Under the pieces are notes generated by a model. The model was not told where the DNA came from. It saw nothing but the letters and a program-made list of their open reading frames with translations, and made no database searches. Below are positions 43,891-56,699 of a stretch of 64,000 nt of DNA, in pieces. The DNA lies in the NCBI GenBank assembly GCA_035772405.1, contig JAYKKM010000144.1, positions 964,501 through 1,028,500 of the forward strand. Direction: 5' to 3'. Numbering within the stretch: position 1 is the first letter of the stretch; every line of letters starts with the position of its first letter. The translations under genes and the position numbers were made by a program. This stretch comes from Chrysogorgia sp. JL179-B06 (lineage: Eukaryota > Cnidaria > Anthozoa > Scleralcyonacea > Chrysogorgiidae).

Positions 43891-43987
43891 GTCAGTTTCA
43901 CGCAAGGCGATCTTCAGGCGAATCTTCATTCGCTCTACCTTTATGGTATTGAGCACTTTCAACGTTCCGTGAACAACATCACATTCG

Positions 43988-44146
<159 letters not shown>

Positions 44147-44149
44147 CAA

Positions 44150-44430
44150 ACACTCATTAATAATTCATGAAGAAAAGACAAAAGAAAATCACTACCGTAT
44201 CGTGTCTTTAAATGTGATAAAGATTCGTCCTGATTTACATAAACTTTATCTTTGATTTTCTCGGCTTAGACAACATCGATTTACAAAATTACTACGCCAA
44301 TGAACTTATCAAATGGATCGTGTTTGAAGCCGTTTAATAAACTCGCAGCACGTGTTTTATCAGATCTAAAACACTCGGGCTACGCCCTCGTGTTTTATAT
44401 CTGATAAAACACTGCTGCTCGTTTATTAAA
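44150..44430. mobile_element. Palindromic MITE-like element
   Basis: Starts ACACTCATTAATAATTCATG and resembles 17690-18110. At 44333-44432 it ends in a strong inverted repeat: GTTTAATAAACTCGCAGCA, GTGTTTTATCAGAT and complements. Confidence 0.6.
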
Positions 44431-44576
44431 CAATACATAAATACAGAACTATTGAGTTGAATGGGATATAATATATATTGAATGGGATAATATATATTTT
44501 ATGAATTAAATGGTCAGATTATTCATAAAGGGTTTTCTTCTTTCATTAAAATGAAACTGATGTACATATACAGTAC

Positions 44577-44705
44577 CTGAACCGCTATGATCTGAACTTG
44601 GTCCAGTAGACGAAAATACAGACGAACGATAACGTCTTGTCCAGTTGAATACGTCACCAAGTACATTGTTCCACCCACACAAATCGTAATCAAAACTACA
44701 AGAAA
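44577..44705 (-). CDS. MAM domain N-terminal exon
   Basis: The exon is 129 bases, phase 1 at both ends. The acceptor is CCCTTTAG before 44705 and the donor is TTCAG/GTACTG after 44577. It reads CSFDYDLCGWNNVLGDVFNW then STGPSSDHSGS, the characteristic start of a MAM domain (Cys-x-Phe-Asp/Glu, Cys-Gly-Trp, Asp-x-x-Asn-Trp, TGPSSDH). Joined directly to the exon at 18565-18809, it would lack the short YYxYxE strand, so an intervening microexon is likely. No damage seen. Exons further upstream were not found in the remaining 19 kb. Confidence 0.88.
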
Positions 44706-45058
44706 CTAAAGGGAAAATAAACTGTTAGAACATTTAACTATAGTAAAAAATTAAAAAATAAGGTGTGTATTAAGCTTGATTTATATTAACATACAGTACA
44801 GACAAATAATCTAACAAGGAAATAATGAAATAAATAAATAAATTTCCTACAGCATTTGCACTTTCCTACGGTGGCTCAGAAGCGACATGAACCTGTTTAT
44901 TGTTTATACAACTTTATTGGGTAAAGAAGAACATTACAAAGAATATTATTACATTATACCCAAAAGGGTGAGGCGCGAACGCGACAACAAGACCCATGCT
45001 GGGCGGCGCCCAAGATATATAAAACTATGAAAACTATATACAGAGGTGTATAAATGAT

Positions 45059-46812
45059 TTACAAGGATCTATGACAAGGACAATCCCGTAATAGAGTCCA
45101 AGTGCAAGGTCTGTCAATGTCAAAGGTAGTTTTGAGCAACTCAGTTAATACATTCTTTACAAAATTTTTAAAAGTAGAGATAGAGGTGAAGACATCAGGT
45201 TCAGCTAATTTGCATAGAAAGTTCCACGGTTTAACAATGCGATTGAAATAAGAGGCCTTAAAAGTACTTGTTTTACATAAGGGAGTTTTTAGGGAAGCAA
45301 ACGACTGGCTTAAACGGGTGCGCCCAGAAACATTGAAAGAAACATAATTATAAAGATTCAAATCAGTATAACCATAAAGCGATTTATAAAAAAAAATAAG
45401 ATCCTTGAGCTCTCGATCATAGCACAGGGGAAGTAAATTAAGGGCTAGCAATCTATCTTTATAAGGCAACCCTCCTATCTTGGTTTTGAGAATCCATCGA
45501 GTACCCCGTCTTTGCACTTTTTCCAGTTTCTCCTTCTGAGTCGTATAAGACGGAGACCATACTTGGGTCGCATAACCCAGCTGCGACTTAACGAGAGTAA
45601 GATATAACGAGCGCCTGACTTGAGTGTTCGTTAGCAGCGGACAAGTTCTATTTAACAGTCCGAGCAATTTATTTGCTTTAGCAACGATACTGTTTATATG
45701 TTGATCCCAGGTAAGTCGGCTAGTTACGATAACACCGAGATCTTTTTCGTCGGTCACATGAGTCAGCGGTACATCATCAAAATGATAATTGTAGGACACA
45801 CGGTAACATTTCCGCGTCACTGTAGAGCTTTACATTTTGACTCATTAAAGCTTAGATTGTTGTTTTGACTCCAATCATGTAAGCCTGTTAGGCTACTTTG
45901 GAGGCACTCACCATCGCTGTGGTTGACAATGCTTCTAAATATCTTGGTATCATCAGCAAAAAGCGCTACCATTGATCCTTCATTAACGGCATTAGGCAGA
46001 TCGTTGATGAATAGAACGAAAAGAAGTGGACCCAAGATACTCCCTTGGGGGACTCCGGAAGTGACGGGGGCTCAGTCCGAGGCGACTCCGTCAACAACAA
46101 CTCTTTGAAATCGGCTATCAAGGTAGTTGGTAAACCAATCGAATAATTTGCCTGTTACGCCAAAAGACTTTAATTTCGCAAGAAGTATGCGATGATCGAC
46201 AGAATCAAAAGCCTTGGCAAAATCCAAATACAGGACGTCGACTTGCACATTTTTGTCCAAAAGCTGTCCAATGGAATGAAGCACAGACAACAGTTGAGTA
46301 ACACATATGCGGTTTGGTATAAAGCCGTGTTGAAGTGGCGATATTAAATTTTTCACATGATGGTAAAATCTATTACAGACACAACGCTCAAGCACTTTGC
46401 CCACAATCGGTAATAATGATATAGGCCGATAGTTCTCCGTTGGCTCTTTCGAGTCTTTTTTATGTATTGGGGTTACATCCGCCGATTTCCACTCAGATGG
46501 TATTTGTCCCGTTTGTAAAGAGAAATTGAAAAGAGAACAAATGCTAGGCGCGATTTGTTCACAACATTCTTGTAATAAGCGAGCTGCTATTCCATCGGGA
46601 CCACAAGCTTTTGACGTATCTAACTTTTTTAAACTGTCAGCGACTTCCTCAACAGTAAGAATTATTTCAGAAATTTGCACATCAGTAATTGCTGTAAACT
46701 CACTGGGGACTATATTTGTACTCGGAGACAGGAACACTGAAGAAAAGTAATCATTAAAGAGCTGGGCTTTCTTCGCCGGAGTCTTGGCAGTAAAACCATT
46801 ATATGTAACCAC
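45059..46812 (-). pseudogene. LINE reverse transcriptase and C-terminal region
   Basis: The first frame to 46072 shows KACGPDGIAARLL, NYRPISLLPIVGKVLER, LYLDFAKAFDSVDH and ends VASD before an in-frame TGA. The second frame to 45817 shows [12 protein letters not shown] and the catalytic FADD box. After a frameshift, 45820-45059 gives the thumb and C-terminus (DLGVIVTSRLTWDQH, KLEKVQRRGTRWI). Only two lesions separate it from an intact ORF. Confidence 0.9.
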
Positions 46813-46976
46813 TGCACTCAGGCTGCTGCGATGATGTATAATAGCCTTATGATAGCTCCAAAACGTCTTTGGATTATCTTTCAGAGATGATTCTATATTC
46901 TCTAGACACTTAACAGATTGACTTAAATTACGAAGTGCTTCCTTGCGTATCGGGTTTTTATTCAGGCGATATTTCT

Positions 46977-48324
46977 TTAAAGCCGAATAAGATATCGCAC
47001 TTCACTGTCAATCCAAGGAGGGGAGTTTATATCACACACTGTCTTGACCGGAATGTGACTTTCTACCGAAGTCAAAAACAAGTCCTTCCATTTTAACCAT
47101 CTATCCTCAATATCGCCAGAGTTTATAATATCAAACGGTATATTTGATAGAGAGCTACGAAGATCTTCAAAATTGCCATGTTTGTAATCATAGACTCGGC
47201 GTTTAACTGGCTTAGATCGATGAAATTTAAGTCTGATATTAAAGTCAATAACGTAATGGTCCGAAGGAAAAACATTCTCAGTAATAGGATGCAATGTTAA
47301 GATATCCTCTATTAACTCAATACGGTTGCAAAGCACAAGATCCAATTTGTTACCAGTGATATGAGTTGGGCCCCGAACGAACTGATGAAGGAAATTATCA
47401 TTTACTAGATCGCAAAAAACTTCGTCCACTTGGCCACCCTTTGCTAAAGGTGTAGATTCATTGTCCATCCAATTAATGTTCGGCAGATTAAAATCTCCAA
47501 CCACAACAATACAAGTAGACTCCGCAGACGTTTGAAGCGAAGTGTTAAGACTTATTAAAGAGTTAGGCGTCGTTTCAGGACGATAAAACACGTAAAGTAG
47601 GACGGGTTGATTATTGGCTTTCATAAGGTTAACGACAACAAATTGGCTGTGTAATTCGCATTCCAGGTCAACTCGGCGAAGAGCCCGTATATTTCTCTTG
47701 ATAGCAATAAGCACACCGCCGCCAACGCGGTCCACTCTGTCTCGACGAAAAATAGTAAATCCAGGTATAACAGTTCGCTCTCTAATACTGAGGTATTTAG
47801 CCAAGTCTCGCAAACACAGACAACATCATAATTCCCACTGTAAACAAGTCTTTGTAGTATCGTAATTTTACATAACTTATACGGCTAGAGTTATCGCCAT
47901 TTTATTTTACTAAGGCTTTTAAGCTTCTCGCATTTATATACAAAACATGGAGACCAGAACTCTCAGGACCAGGATTCGGAGAAATGTCCATAAAGATTGT
48001 AATGTCAATATCAGGATGCAGCTCAGCTGGTGAAGAGAGGCACAAGAGGCCATGTTTAGTCCAAATCGACTGTGGTGAATGAAGCGAGCCCGAAAGCCGA
48101 CGACTAAACTTTGCAAAGCGAAGACCAAAGACTGGCGGCAACACAGGAACATCATGTCGACAATTTCGCACATATAACGCATTACGAGATCGTTCGCAAT
48201 TTCTGCGTGATATAAAACTGTCTAAACCGCCAAGACTAGTCGAGGAAGCGTCGAAAAGCCAAATCACTAGGAAAGCCAACTTGACACCTGCAAACGGCAT
48301 TGTTTTGTTAACAACTGTACACAT
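46977..48324 (-). pseudogene. LINE N-terminus and APE endonuclease
   Basis: From 48324 the product has a hydrophobic KLAFLVIWLF stretch, then DISPNPGP (47965-47988), then LYINARSLKALVK, the start of the endonuclease. A stop at 47902 and a frameshift separate it from the main part (47813-46977). The main part shows VGGGVLIAIK, VVVGDFNLPNINW, THITGNKLDLVLC and PSDHYVIDF, the catalytic motifs of APE-type LINE endonucleases. This enzyme nicks the chromosomal target to prime reverse transcription. Confidence 0.85.
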
Positions 48325-48437
48325 AGGACACGCTTCCAGTCAATGGTTCTCGATAGGACACGCTTCCAGTCAATGGTTCTCGGTCATTTGTCACTTTTCT
48401 CTTTTTTTTTGTCACTTTTTTTTTTCTCTGTCACTTT

Positions 48438-48772
48438 TTTTGCCGTGTTGCGGGTTAGATTGCGATTTACATTGCGGGTTAGATGGCGAGTTGGATGGCG
48501 ACTTACGTTGCTGGTTAGACTGCGACTTACGTTGCGGGTTAGATGGCGACTTTCGTTGCGGGTTGCGACTTACGTTGCGGGTTAGATGGTGATAAAAATA
48601 GCCTATCGTTTTTTCGTTCTATATGGCGTACATGTACATTGTTGTCCTTATTTTTATATATTTCTAACCCTAACCCCATCTAACCCGCAATGTAAGTCGC
48701 AACCCGCAACGTAAGTCGCCATCTAACTCGCCATCTAACCCGCAACGTAAGACGGCCAAAAAAAAGTGACAG
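48438..48772. repeat. Inverted minisatellite pair with telomere-like core
   Basis: The left arm (48438-48590) is about six units of GCGGGTTAGATGGCGACTTA. The right arm (48662-48772) is the same array in reverse complement, flanked outside by CTGTCACTTTTTTT and complement. Between them is about 70 bases plus CTAACCCTAACCCC. The arms can form a long hairpin or cruciform. Confidence 0.85.
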
Positions 48773-49010
48773 GATCATGTCCCTTCTCAGCCACCGTACT
48801 TTCCTCATATATTTATCAATAATTTATCTAAAGAAACTAACAAATGTTTAGACTTAGGAGTAAGTAATTGGAACTACACTGTTGTTGTAAGTATGAAGCA
48901 GTGTTTTAACGTTTGAAGAAACATGCACAAATAGCCTTACACTATGTTGAGCCTTTGTTGAAGTTATCGAGGTTAGATATGAAAAAGACAATAAAGAACT
49001 AGAAAATCCA

Positions 49011-50035
49011 ATAATGGAAACTTTATTAAATGTTTTTCTTTTCTACATATACAATTACAAATCTCGCTTGTTAAGGTAATTTACAATTGGCTACTTGAAT
49101 CACAACTAATAATATATAATAACAACTAATGACTATATAATAAAACATGCAAATTTATATACAAATATTTCAAAAAGCTACTAATTCAGGATTTTTCCAT
49201 TCCTTATTTCGGCAACAGAAAATGTAATATGTAGTTCTGATAGCTATAGTCATCATTTTCCTTACGCAGTACATTTGGTGCTTGTTATCAAGACCAACCT
49301 TATCTAGCATATCTAAAAATGTGAAACACTCATTCGCAAAAACACCTAGGGAGCTCATGGAGATAATTATAAATTTAACATCACTAAACCAACAGTAAGT
49401 TCGAGAACATAAAGACGGCCGTTTGAACATTGCAATAGAAAATCTGGACGATACGTGTCACCAGTTAGGATAGATGGGCTTTTGAATCCAGTTAGATCGA
49501 CAAAGAGGTTTGAACCGTTAACAGTTTGTAAGGTACTTGCAAGAAAGTTAAGAATTGAATTGTGCCTCCGTGTAAAACGTTCAAGATACGATTGACAACC
49601 AGCAACAACGTGTAGTGGTGTTTCTGGGCTCAGACAAAAGGAGCATTCTGGACTTGAAGATATTCCCCATCTGTGAAGGTTTTTGCGTGTCGAAAGAGAA
49701 TTGTTCACATAACGTATAGTAAAGTTATAAATGTTTTTTTGGCAGTTTTGATTGAGCAATTGACCACACCTTGTTAAGCTGTGATAAGGAGAACTTTGTA
49801 ACGTTAGAGAGAAAAAGGATCGCTGACAAGTGGTTTCGAAGTCTATCTTGATGCCCAGAACGGAAATCGTTCAGAACTTCTTTAGTAGAGTTATAGACGT
49901 CGTATTGAATATTAGTATGATTATTAGTGGATTTCTACAGTTCGTTAATTGCTTCATTTGGAGAATATTTTAAGGCTTTGCGCAGAACAGCTTGGCATTG
50001 AATACATTTTACTGATGGAGGATACTAGATACTTT
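49011..50035 (-). mobile_element. R2/NeSL-like LINE 3' part (RLE type)
   Basis: Minus-strand frames 49759-49367 and 49430-49170 cover the C-terminal zinc finger (CSFCLSPETPLHVVAGC) and the restriction-like endonuclease (GDTYRPDFLLQ, LYVLELTVG, then RTTYYIFCCRNKEWKNPEL). Further ORF sequence in broken frames reaches about 50035. One frameshift lies near 49380. The 3' UTR ends AATAAAGTTTCCATTA at 49011, as in the copy at 42345. RLE-type LINEs often choose specific target sites. Confidence 0.8.
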
Positions 50036-50296
50036 GACCAAATTTGTTACGTTTTAGATATATAGTACTTAGGGACGAACCATTATTTTTCTGGAGGGGG
50101 GGGAGGATGAAAATTTTTCAAGACAAACAACTTTTTTCAGTGATTGTACCTCCGCAAACTTTTTGTTTCAGCAGCCCTAGTTTGCAAGCTATTTGTTTAA
50201 CCACAAGAGATACATGTAAATATTTCATCACTATTTTTAGAGCATATATCAGGTGTCTTAGATGTAATATAATATGAACAACGAGTTTGAGAGTTT

Positions 50297-50397
50297 AATC
50301 AGGGGATCCAAACACGAGAAAACATGATGAATACACGAGCGCGAAGCGCGAGTGTTTTTATTATTTTCGAGTGTTTGGATCCCCTGATGAAACACGA
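50297..50397. mobile_element. Short palindromic MITE
   Basis: TCAGGGGATCCAAACACGAG and complement enclose a spacer with GAGCGCGAAGCGCGAGTG. The end word ATCCAAACA links it to the element nested at 12820-13003. Confidence 0.7.
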
Positions 50398-51315
50398 TAA
50401 ACGAGTTGTTTATATGGCTTCTCAATCGAACACGGATTTAATTGGATGTTTACTTAAAACGCATTTTGAGAACAAACCCTCATGGGACTGAACTCACGAG
50501 GGTGTGTAAAATTTATTCAGAAAATTAACAGACTTTTTTATCTCAGCAATTAGATCAAAACCGGGTTTGATCTAATAACTGTGGTGGTATATGATTTTTA
50601 CGTGTTTTACTCGAGTATCCAGCCTCAGTCATGTGATAAAATAAAGTGATTTCATTGGCTAATTGGCTCATGAATTATTAATGAGTTTGAGAAATGTGGA
50701 TTACCATTCACATGCAGTGACTATAATAATCTTTATCAAGGTTTCCTGACCAGTACAGTACAAGATACAGACAGTGGATTGCTAACCACAGGGTCTTATC
50801 TGAGGCAGGTGGTGAATGGAGATGATGAGTATACCATAGGGGGTGTTTACATGTGGCCGGCTTGAACTCGAACCGGCCAGAATTTTGCATTTCGGTTTTT
50901 GTTTACATGACGCCAGCTTTGAAACTATATAGGCTTGGTTTCGCTGTTACTCCAAGATTGGTATGCTGGTACTCCAAGATTATATGGATTTGACACCAAT
51001 CTCAAATAACACAACGTATTGAGGTTGAGAGGTGAAAGTGCTTCAGTTCTGTCTAGCGGGCAAGTACATGTACCTAAGATTAGGCCGGCGTGAATGGAAT
51101 CTCAGCCTGGACTCATGAAAATGTTCTACAGTAAAAACACTATGTACAACTGACCCAAAATCAGTCCGGCCAGAGTTCGGAAACTTTATTTTTTTACTTT
51201 AAAGTATAAAAAAGACAACAATAGCCAATTTTTGGCATAATAGCATAGTACCTTTGCAATGAAACTATAGGTTTTGAGAAACAAATTTTAATACATGTAG
51301 TATTGTTAAATTGTT
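50398..51315. other. Intergenic, probable MITE remnant
   Basis: GTGTTTACATGTGGCCGGCT near 50845 and TTTGTTTACATGACGCCAGC near 50902 suggest a small repeat, and CCGGCCAGA recurs near 51168. No gene recognised. Confidence 0.4.
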
Positions 51316-51318
51316 AAC

Positions 51319-53800
51319 TTGTCATTGACATTGCATCAACTAACAAGACAATCTAAAACATTAATCGATCTCTTCTTTACTACAAGACCTGAACTATATA
51401 TATCTGGAACTATTCCTACTGGTTTTGCTGACCATTCTGTTACTAGAATTAGGAAGATCCACAGGAAGAAAACGGATTCTTTACCTCGAATCGTCGAAAC
51501 ACGAAATTATAAGGGTTTTAATGCACATTTGTTCAAAATGGATCTTGAGAATATCCCTTGGGAGATTATTGAATTAAAAACAGTCGTAAATTATGCATGA
51601 AATGCTTTCAGGGATATGTTTTTGGCAGTTGTCGATATTAAACATATTCCTGTATTAAAGCGTCGTGTTCGTGAAAGATCTCTGCCATGGATTACATCTT
51701 CGATTAGCGATATGACGAAGCAGCGTAAATACCATCACCAGAAGGCAATTATGACAAATAAAGATTTCCACTGGAACAACTATAAAAAGTTGCGCAATGC
51801 AATGACAACTCAACTTCGCAAAGGAAGAAGTAACTATTATTCATCTTTGCTTGCTGGTAAATATGACTCAAAGGAAATGTGGAAGACGTTGAACCAAATT
51901 TTACCAAAGTCTAAGAAGAATATTAAATCTACCGTGACATATTGTCTTGGCTTAACAGCGGAAAAGTTTAATACCTTTTTTACAACGATTGTAGAAAAAC
52001 TTTCATGTCTCAACCTTTCATGTCTCAACCGTTTTACCTAAACTACATACTCCACGAGTTGAAAATGATTTTGTTATTCAAGAAATCTCGTCGGATTTTC
52101 TGCGCCAACAACTAACCAAACTTAAAATCAAAACGGCTTCGGGTTTTAAAGACTTCCCAGCAAGAGTTTTAAAATAAGTTGGTGATACTATTTCCAAACC
52201 AATGACATATTTGTTAAATTTGACCATTAGTATTGGTGAAATCCCGGCAGACTGGAAAACTGCTAAAGTTACACCCATATTCTGTTACACCCATATACCC
52301 TAAGTCTGGTCGTAAAGAGGATGAGGATAACTACTGTATCGCCCGATTTCGGTCCTACCACTGATCTCTAAGATTATGGAGAAAGCTATACAGAGTCAGT
52401 TAGTCGATTTCCTAACTGAAAATAAGGTTATGTCACCTTATCAATCTGGTTTCAGAAAGCAGCATTCAACGGAAACTGCAGTGGTTTACTTAAGTGATCA
52501 GTTACTTGAAAATATGTGCAACAAAAAACTCACTGGAGCTGTATTCATTGACTTGAAAAAGGCCTTCGATTCCGTGGACCATCGTTTCCTGCTACACAAG
52601 TTGGAACATTATGGCATCAGGAATGACAGTCTAAAATGGTTTCAAAATTACCTAACATCTCGTACACAAGTGGTCAGTTACCGTGATGAGCTATCATGCA
52701 ACATGTACATTACATATGGCGTTCCTCAGGGGTCTATTCTTGGACCCCTGTTATTTGTACTGTTCATAAATGATTTACCAACTTGCCTCCAAAACTGTTC
52801 CATCAATATGTAGGCCGATGACACCGTAATTTATATTGAAGACTACTCGTCTGCTTCGTTTTTTGCTACCTTACAGAAGCACCTGGATAGAGTTGCCCAA
52901 TGAATTACTGAAAATAACCTAATTTTGAATACATCTAAGACTAAGACGCTACTGTTTGGTACTAGACAGAAATTGGCAGGCATTGATGACTGGAGTTTGT
53001 ATATGTATGATCAACAATTAGAAAGAGTATCTATGTTTCATTACTTAGGTGTACTCTTTGACGAAAATTTAACGTGGAAAGAACATGTTGAGGAAATTGT
53101 CATTAAAGTCAGTAAACGTTTAGGATTGATGGCTCGTATACGTTCCTGTCTTACAATAGCTGCAACCAAATGTATTTTCAATACACTTGTTAAACCTCTT
53201 CTGGATTATACTGATATGCAGCCTGGGGAGAGCTCTCAGAAGGATGCAAAAATTATTCACAGCGTATTCAGAATCGAGGTGCACGAATAAGTTTGCAAGT
53301 TTCTTCCTCCGAAAATACATTTCTTAAATTAGGTTGGTTACCTTTAATGCATTGGAGAATGATCCATCAATGCTGTTTAGTATTTAAATGCTTACACCAT
53401 CTGGCTCCAGAATATTTTGCGAACTACTATACTCGAAATAGTGAAGTACATAGATACGATACAAGATCCAGAAATGACATTCATCTTCCAAGATTTAAGC
53501 TGGAGCATGGAAAGAGAACGTTTAAATATGCAGGAGACAAACATTTTAATGAACTTCCAAATGATATAAAAACTGCAGCTTCTTTACATAGTTTTGAAAG
53601 ACAGAATTTTAAACATTTTGTAAAATTGTAAATCCAATTCACATATTATTTATTATTATTTGTTATTATTAATTATTTAATTATATAGTTAGTAACTTTC
53701 TTATCAATTGTAATAACTTAAATACAGGACCTCTATGGATACCAGCTTTGCTGAAAGAGCTACCCTGTCAAAATAAAGTTTTCTATCTATCTACTCAATG
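51319..53800 (+). mobile_element. CR1/L2-like LINE, 5'-truncated, dead
   Basis: Begins inside the endonuclease C-terminus (TLIDLFFTTRPE, GFADHS), continues through a linker frame (51616-52041), RT (52376-52813) and C-terminal frames (52925-53290, 53293-53631). The 3' UTR carries the conserved GATACCAGCTTTGCTGAAAG block, AATAAAG and a (TCTA)n tail at about 53775-53800. Several stops and frameshifts. Confidence 0.88.
52376..53290 (+). pseudogene. LINE reverse transcriptase with disrupted catalytic box
   Basis: Motifs SPYQSGFRKQHSTETA, VFIDLKKAFDSVDHRFL and [20 protein letters not shown] are intact. The catalytic YADD box reads stop-ADD (TAG at 52811-52813) because of a frame change, and a further TGA follows at about 52900. 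The frame then resumes with NTSKTKTLLFGTRQK and YLGVLFDENLTWKEH. Confidence 0.88.
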
Positions 53801-54258
53801 GTCTTGCACCTTTATTTAGTGATAAAAATGATAACTCAATATTAAAAACAAAATGCGGAAGGAGGTAAGCCCTACAAATAAATTATCAGGGGGTCGAAGC
53901 CCCCATACTCTATATGCCTATGAAGATTACAATGTTGTTAATAGATATGTTACAAAACAAGTTGGGTATTTATTTTATTACCCGACCGGTATGAGGAAGT
54001 ATATGTATTTTTATATTCTCGCTCGTAATGAAACATTGTATTATATTCTTGCTTGTTCTGGTAAAAACAATATTTAATAACAATTGTAACATTGAGTGTT
54101 ATTAAAATAGTTGGTAACAAATATTAAATCATAAGGCTTTCATAATTGCTCTGCAAACATTTTGTTTTTTACTCATTATGTTTGCAAACAACTTATTTGA
54201 TCTTATCAGCATCTGATTGATTGGCTTTGATATAATGCTTAGGACAGTAGGTGGTGGT
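53801..54258. other. No gene recognised, short GC hairpin
   Basis: A hairpin GGGGG-TCGAAG-CCCCC is at 53889-53904. A frame around it (53853-54077) has no recognisable features. Confidence 0.4.
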
Positions 54259-54767
54259 TTAAAGGGACACTCCGGCCCAAATACAAATGTAGTTCATATG
54301 AAAGATCTTACTGACTTTAGATTATTGTCAAAGTTTCAGCATTCCTATCAATTTAGTAAAGAAGATGTGGCTAGTTGAAGTTGGAGAGTTTGTCCAATTT
54401 CGACGCCATTTTGTTTCTCAAATATGACGTCACTGAGTGACGTGTCTCGTATTATGCCTAAGAAGCTCCTCTACTTTCCTGCATGATGAACTAAATGGTT
54501 TATTTCGACTAATTTTCGTCCAAGACCATTCACAATAACTATCACTATGTGATCGCCATCAAAACAACTCCACTGACGATAAAGAATCACTCAATGACGT
54601 CATATTTTCAAAACCAATATGGCGTCAAAATCCACAAATTTTCAACTTCAACTAGCAATATCTTCTCAACTAACTTGATAGGAATGCTGAAACTTTGGAA
54701 ATAAACTAAAGTCAGTAAGATCTTTCATATGAACTGCATTTGTGTTTGGGCCGGAGTGTCCCTTTAA
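54259..54767. mobile_element. MITE with TTAA target duplication, copy 2
   Basis: 54263-54763, flanked by TTAA, with terminal repeats AGGGACACTCCGGCCC and complement. Very similar to 4629-5131, so the family moved fairly recently. Confidence 0.9.
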
Positions 54768-55315
54768 CAGATGCAGTGTTCAGTAGGAAACGTTTAGAGC
54801 GAATTTGGCCAATCGATCTGATAGCAATATATAACTTTCTTACAAGTTGACATAATCATTAAAAGACCAATTATTATCGATAATAATGCCTAAGTTCTTA
54901 GGCTCCTCTTAAACTTCTATTTTGGTATCTCGAAGCACGATAGTATCGATAGTGAAGTGAAATTTGAGAGTTATGATTTTCCAGGATTATTCAGAAGCAT
55001 ATTCTTGGTTTTCCAAAGGAATACATCTTCTATCAATTTCGATCATTGGTTATTCTGAAACGCTTTATAACGTGGAACATATAGCCTGATATAATTTCGC
55101 CCTAACAGACCTGTTTTTTGCGTTGGTTTGTATCTTTCTACACATTTGAATTGCGTGTTAATGTAGCGTATGATTAGAAATACGTGTACCGCAATAACCC
55201 CTCGCCCGCCTTTCCCCCTTTATGCACTTAGAAATTAGTCGGCGATCAGGCACCTGAATGTTATCTCGATCAATATTTACCGTTTTCAATTCTGAAAACA
55301 GATTTGGAATTAGCG
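54768..55315. other. No gene recognised
   Basis: Some CR1-like words on the minus strand near 54870-55000 (for example the IDNNWSF-type stretch) hint at a decayed LINE, too weak to call. Confidence 0.3.
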
Positions 55316-55316
55316 A

Positions 55317-55591
<275 letters not shown>

Positions 55592-55594
<3 letters not shown>

Positions 55595-56101
55595 AAATTT
55601 CGGTGAGAAATGGATCCTCGCGATCTCGCATGCGAGGAGATAATACAGTATATGCACAGAATATTTGTTTATCGAAATTTATAAGCGCAATTGAAAAACA
55701 TTATTGTAAAGATTATTTATAGACATCCTAATAAAATGCTGATAAATTCGTTAACAATTCTAATGATGCATTAATTACAAAAATTTCTTAATTTCAAATT
55801 AAATTTAATGAACTACTTTATACAATGATCAACTGACTAGTGACTATATCAGTATTGGTTGAATTGGTTTTACGTCAAACCCAAAACTGTGGTGTAAACG
55901 ATGACTGAAAACAACCATCCACTTAGTCATTATATCCAAAACATTATTTTTTTTATTATGAGCTATAGGATATGCTACAGATTGTCATGTAAGTAAAATA
56001 CCGTAAACTGACTTAGGCTTATATTTTATGGGAGTTCAACCCGAAAAGGCTACATTCCAAACAATGCAGATAACACGTTTCACCCAGACTACCAAGAAGA
56101 A

Positions 56102-56103
<2 letters not shown>
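55592..56103. other. No gene recognised
   Basis: AT-rich sequence with no supported feature. Confidence 0.5.
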
Positions 56104-56146
<43 letters not shown>

Positions 56147-56405
56147 TAATAATAATAATAATGTAAACTTCATTTTATTGATAATTAATAATTAATTTAA
56201 AATGATAAACCTCACTTTTACAGGTAGTTTACCAATGTCTACTTGAACTGATTTTATATGATAATAACAGGTTACATGTTCATTAGTTCTGGGTTATTCC
56301 ATTCTTTGTCGCGTTTACAGAAAACATAGTACGTTCTCCTTATACATATGTTCATTATTTTCTTTAAAAAATACTTCGTACAGCGTGCGTCATATTCAAG
56401 CTCTA
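56104..56405 (-). mobile_element. R2/NeSL-like LINE 3' tip
   Basis: The minus strand reads RTYYVFCKRDKEWNNPEL before a stop, the same C-terminus as the copies at 42 and 49 kb but more diverged. The (AAT)n tail is at 56104-56163. A separate subfamily. Confidence 0.7.
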
Positions 56406-56699
56406 TGTGCTAGAAACTATCTTTTTGTGATCTGAACATTTTTAGATTTTAAACATTTAGAATGAAGAGTCTTTTTTATCTATAATTTTTTTACATTCAT
56501 AATAAGTTTTAAGGATTTAGGATGTTAATAGTATAACCCAGAAGTTGGTAACGGTTGTCCGCATAACTTCAGGAAAATAGGTTTCACGAGGCATCCAGAT
56601 GTACTTATACTGCCAAATAACAAATTTCCACAAAAAGTGGCTCTTCATCTGTAAGATTACACTAAATAATCTGGTAATATGATATAACTAAGAATTACA

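Larger units (their letters stand above)
44900..48385 (-). mobile_element. Near full-length CR1/Jockey-like LINE
   Basis: Runs leftwards: a 5' region with two tandem 30-base copies of AGGACACGCTTCCAGTCAAT (48327-48385), an N-terminal segment, APE endonuclease, reverse transcriptase, C-terminal region, and a 3' UTR with AATAAAG near 44905. Coding capacity is broken by at least one frameshift in the endonuclease start, one TGA in the RT and one frameshift behind it, which is mild decay. The 3' end is about 195 bases from the MAM exon. Confidence 0.85.
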
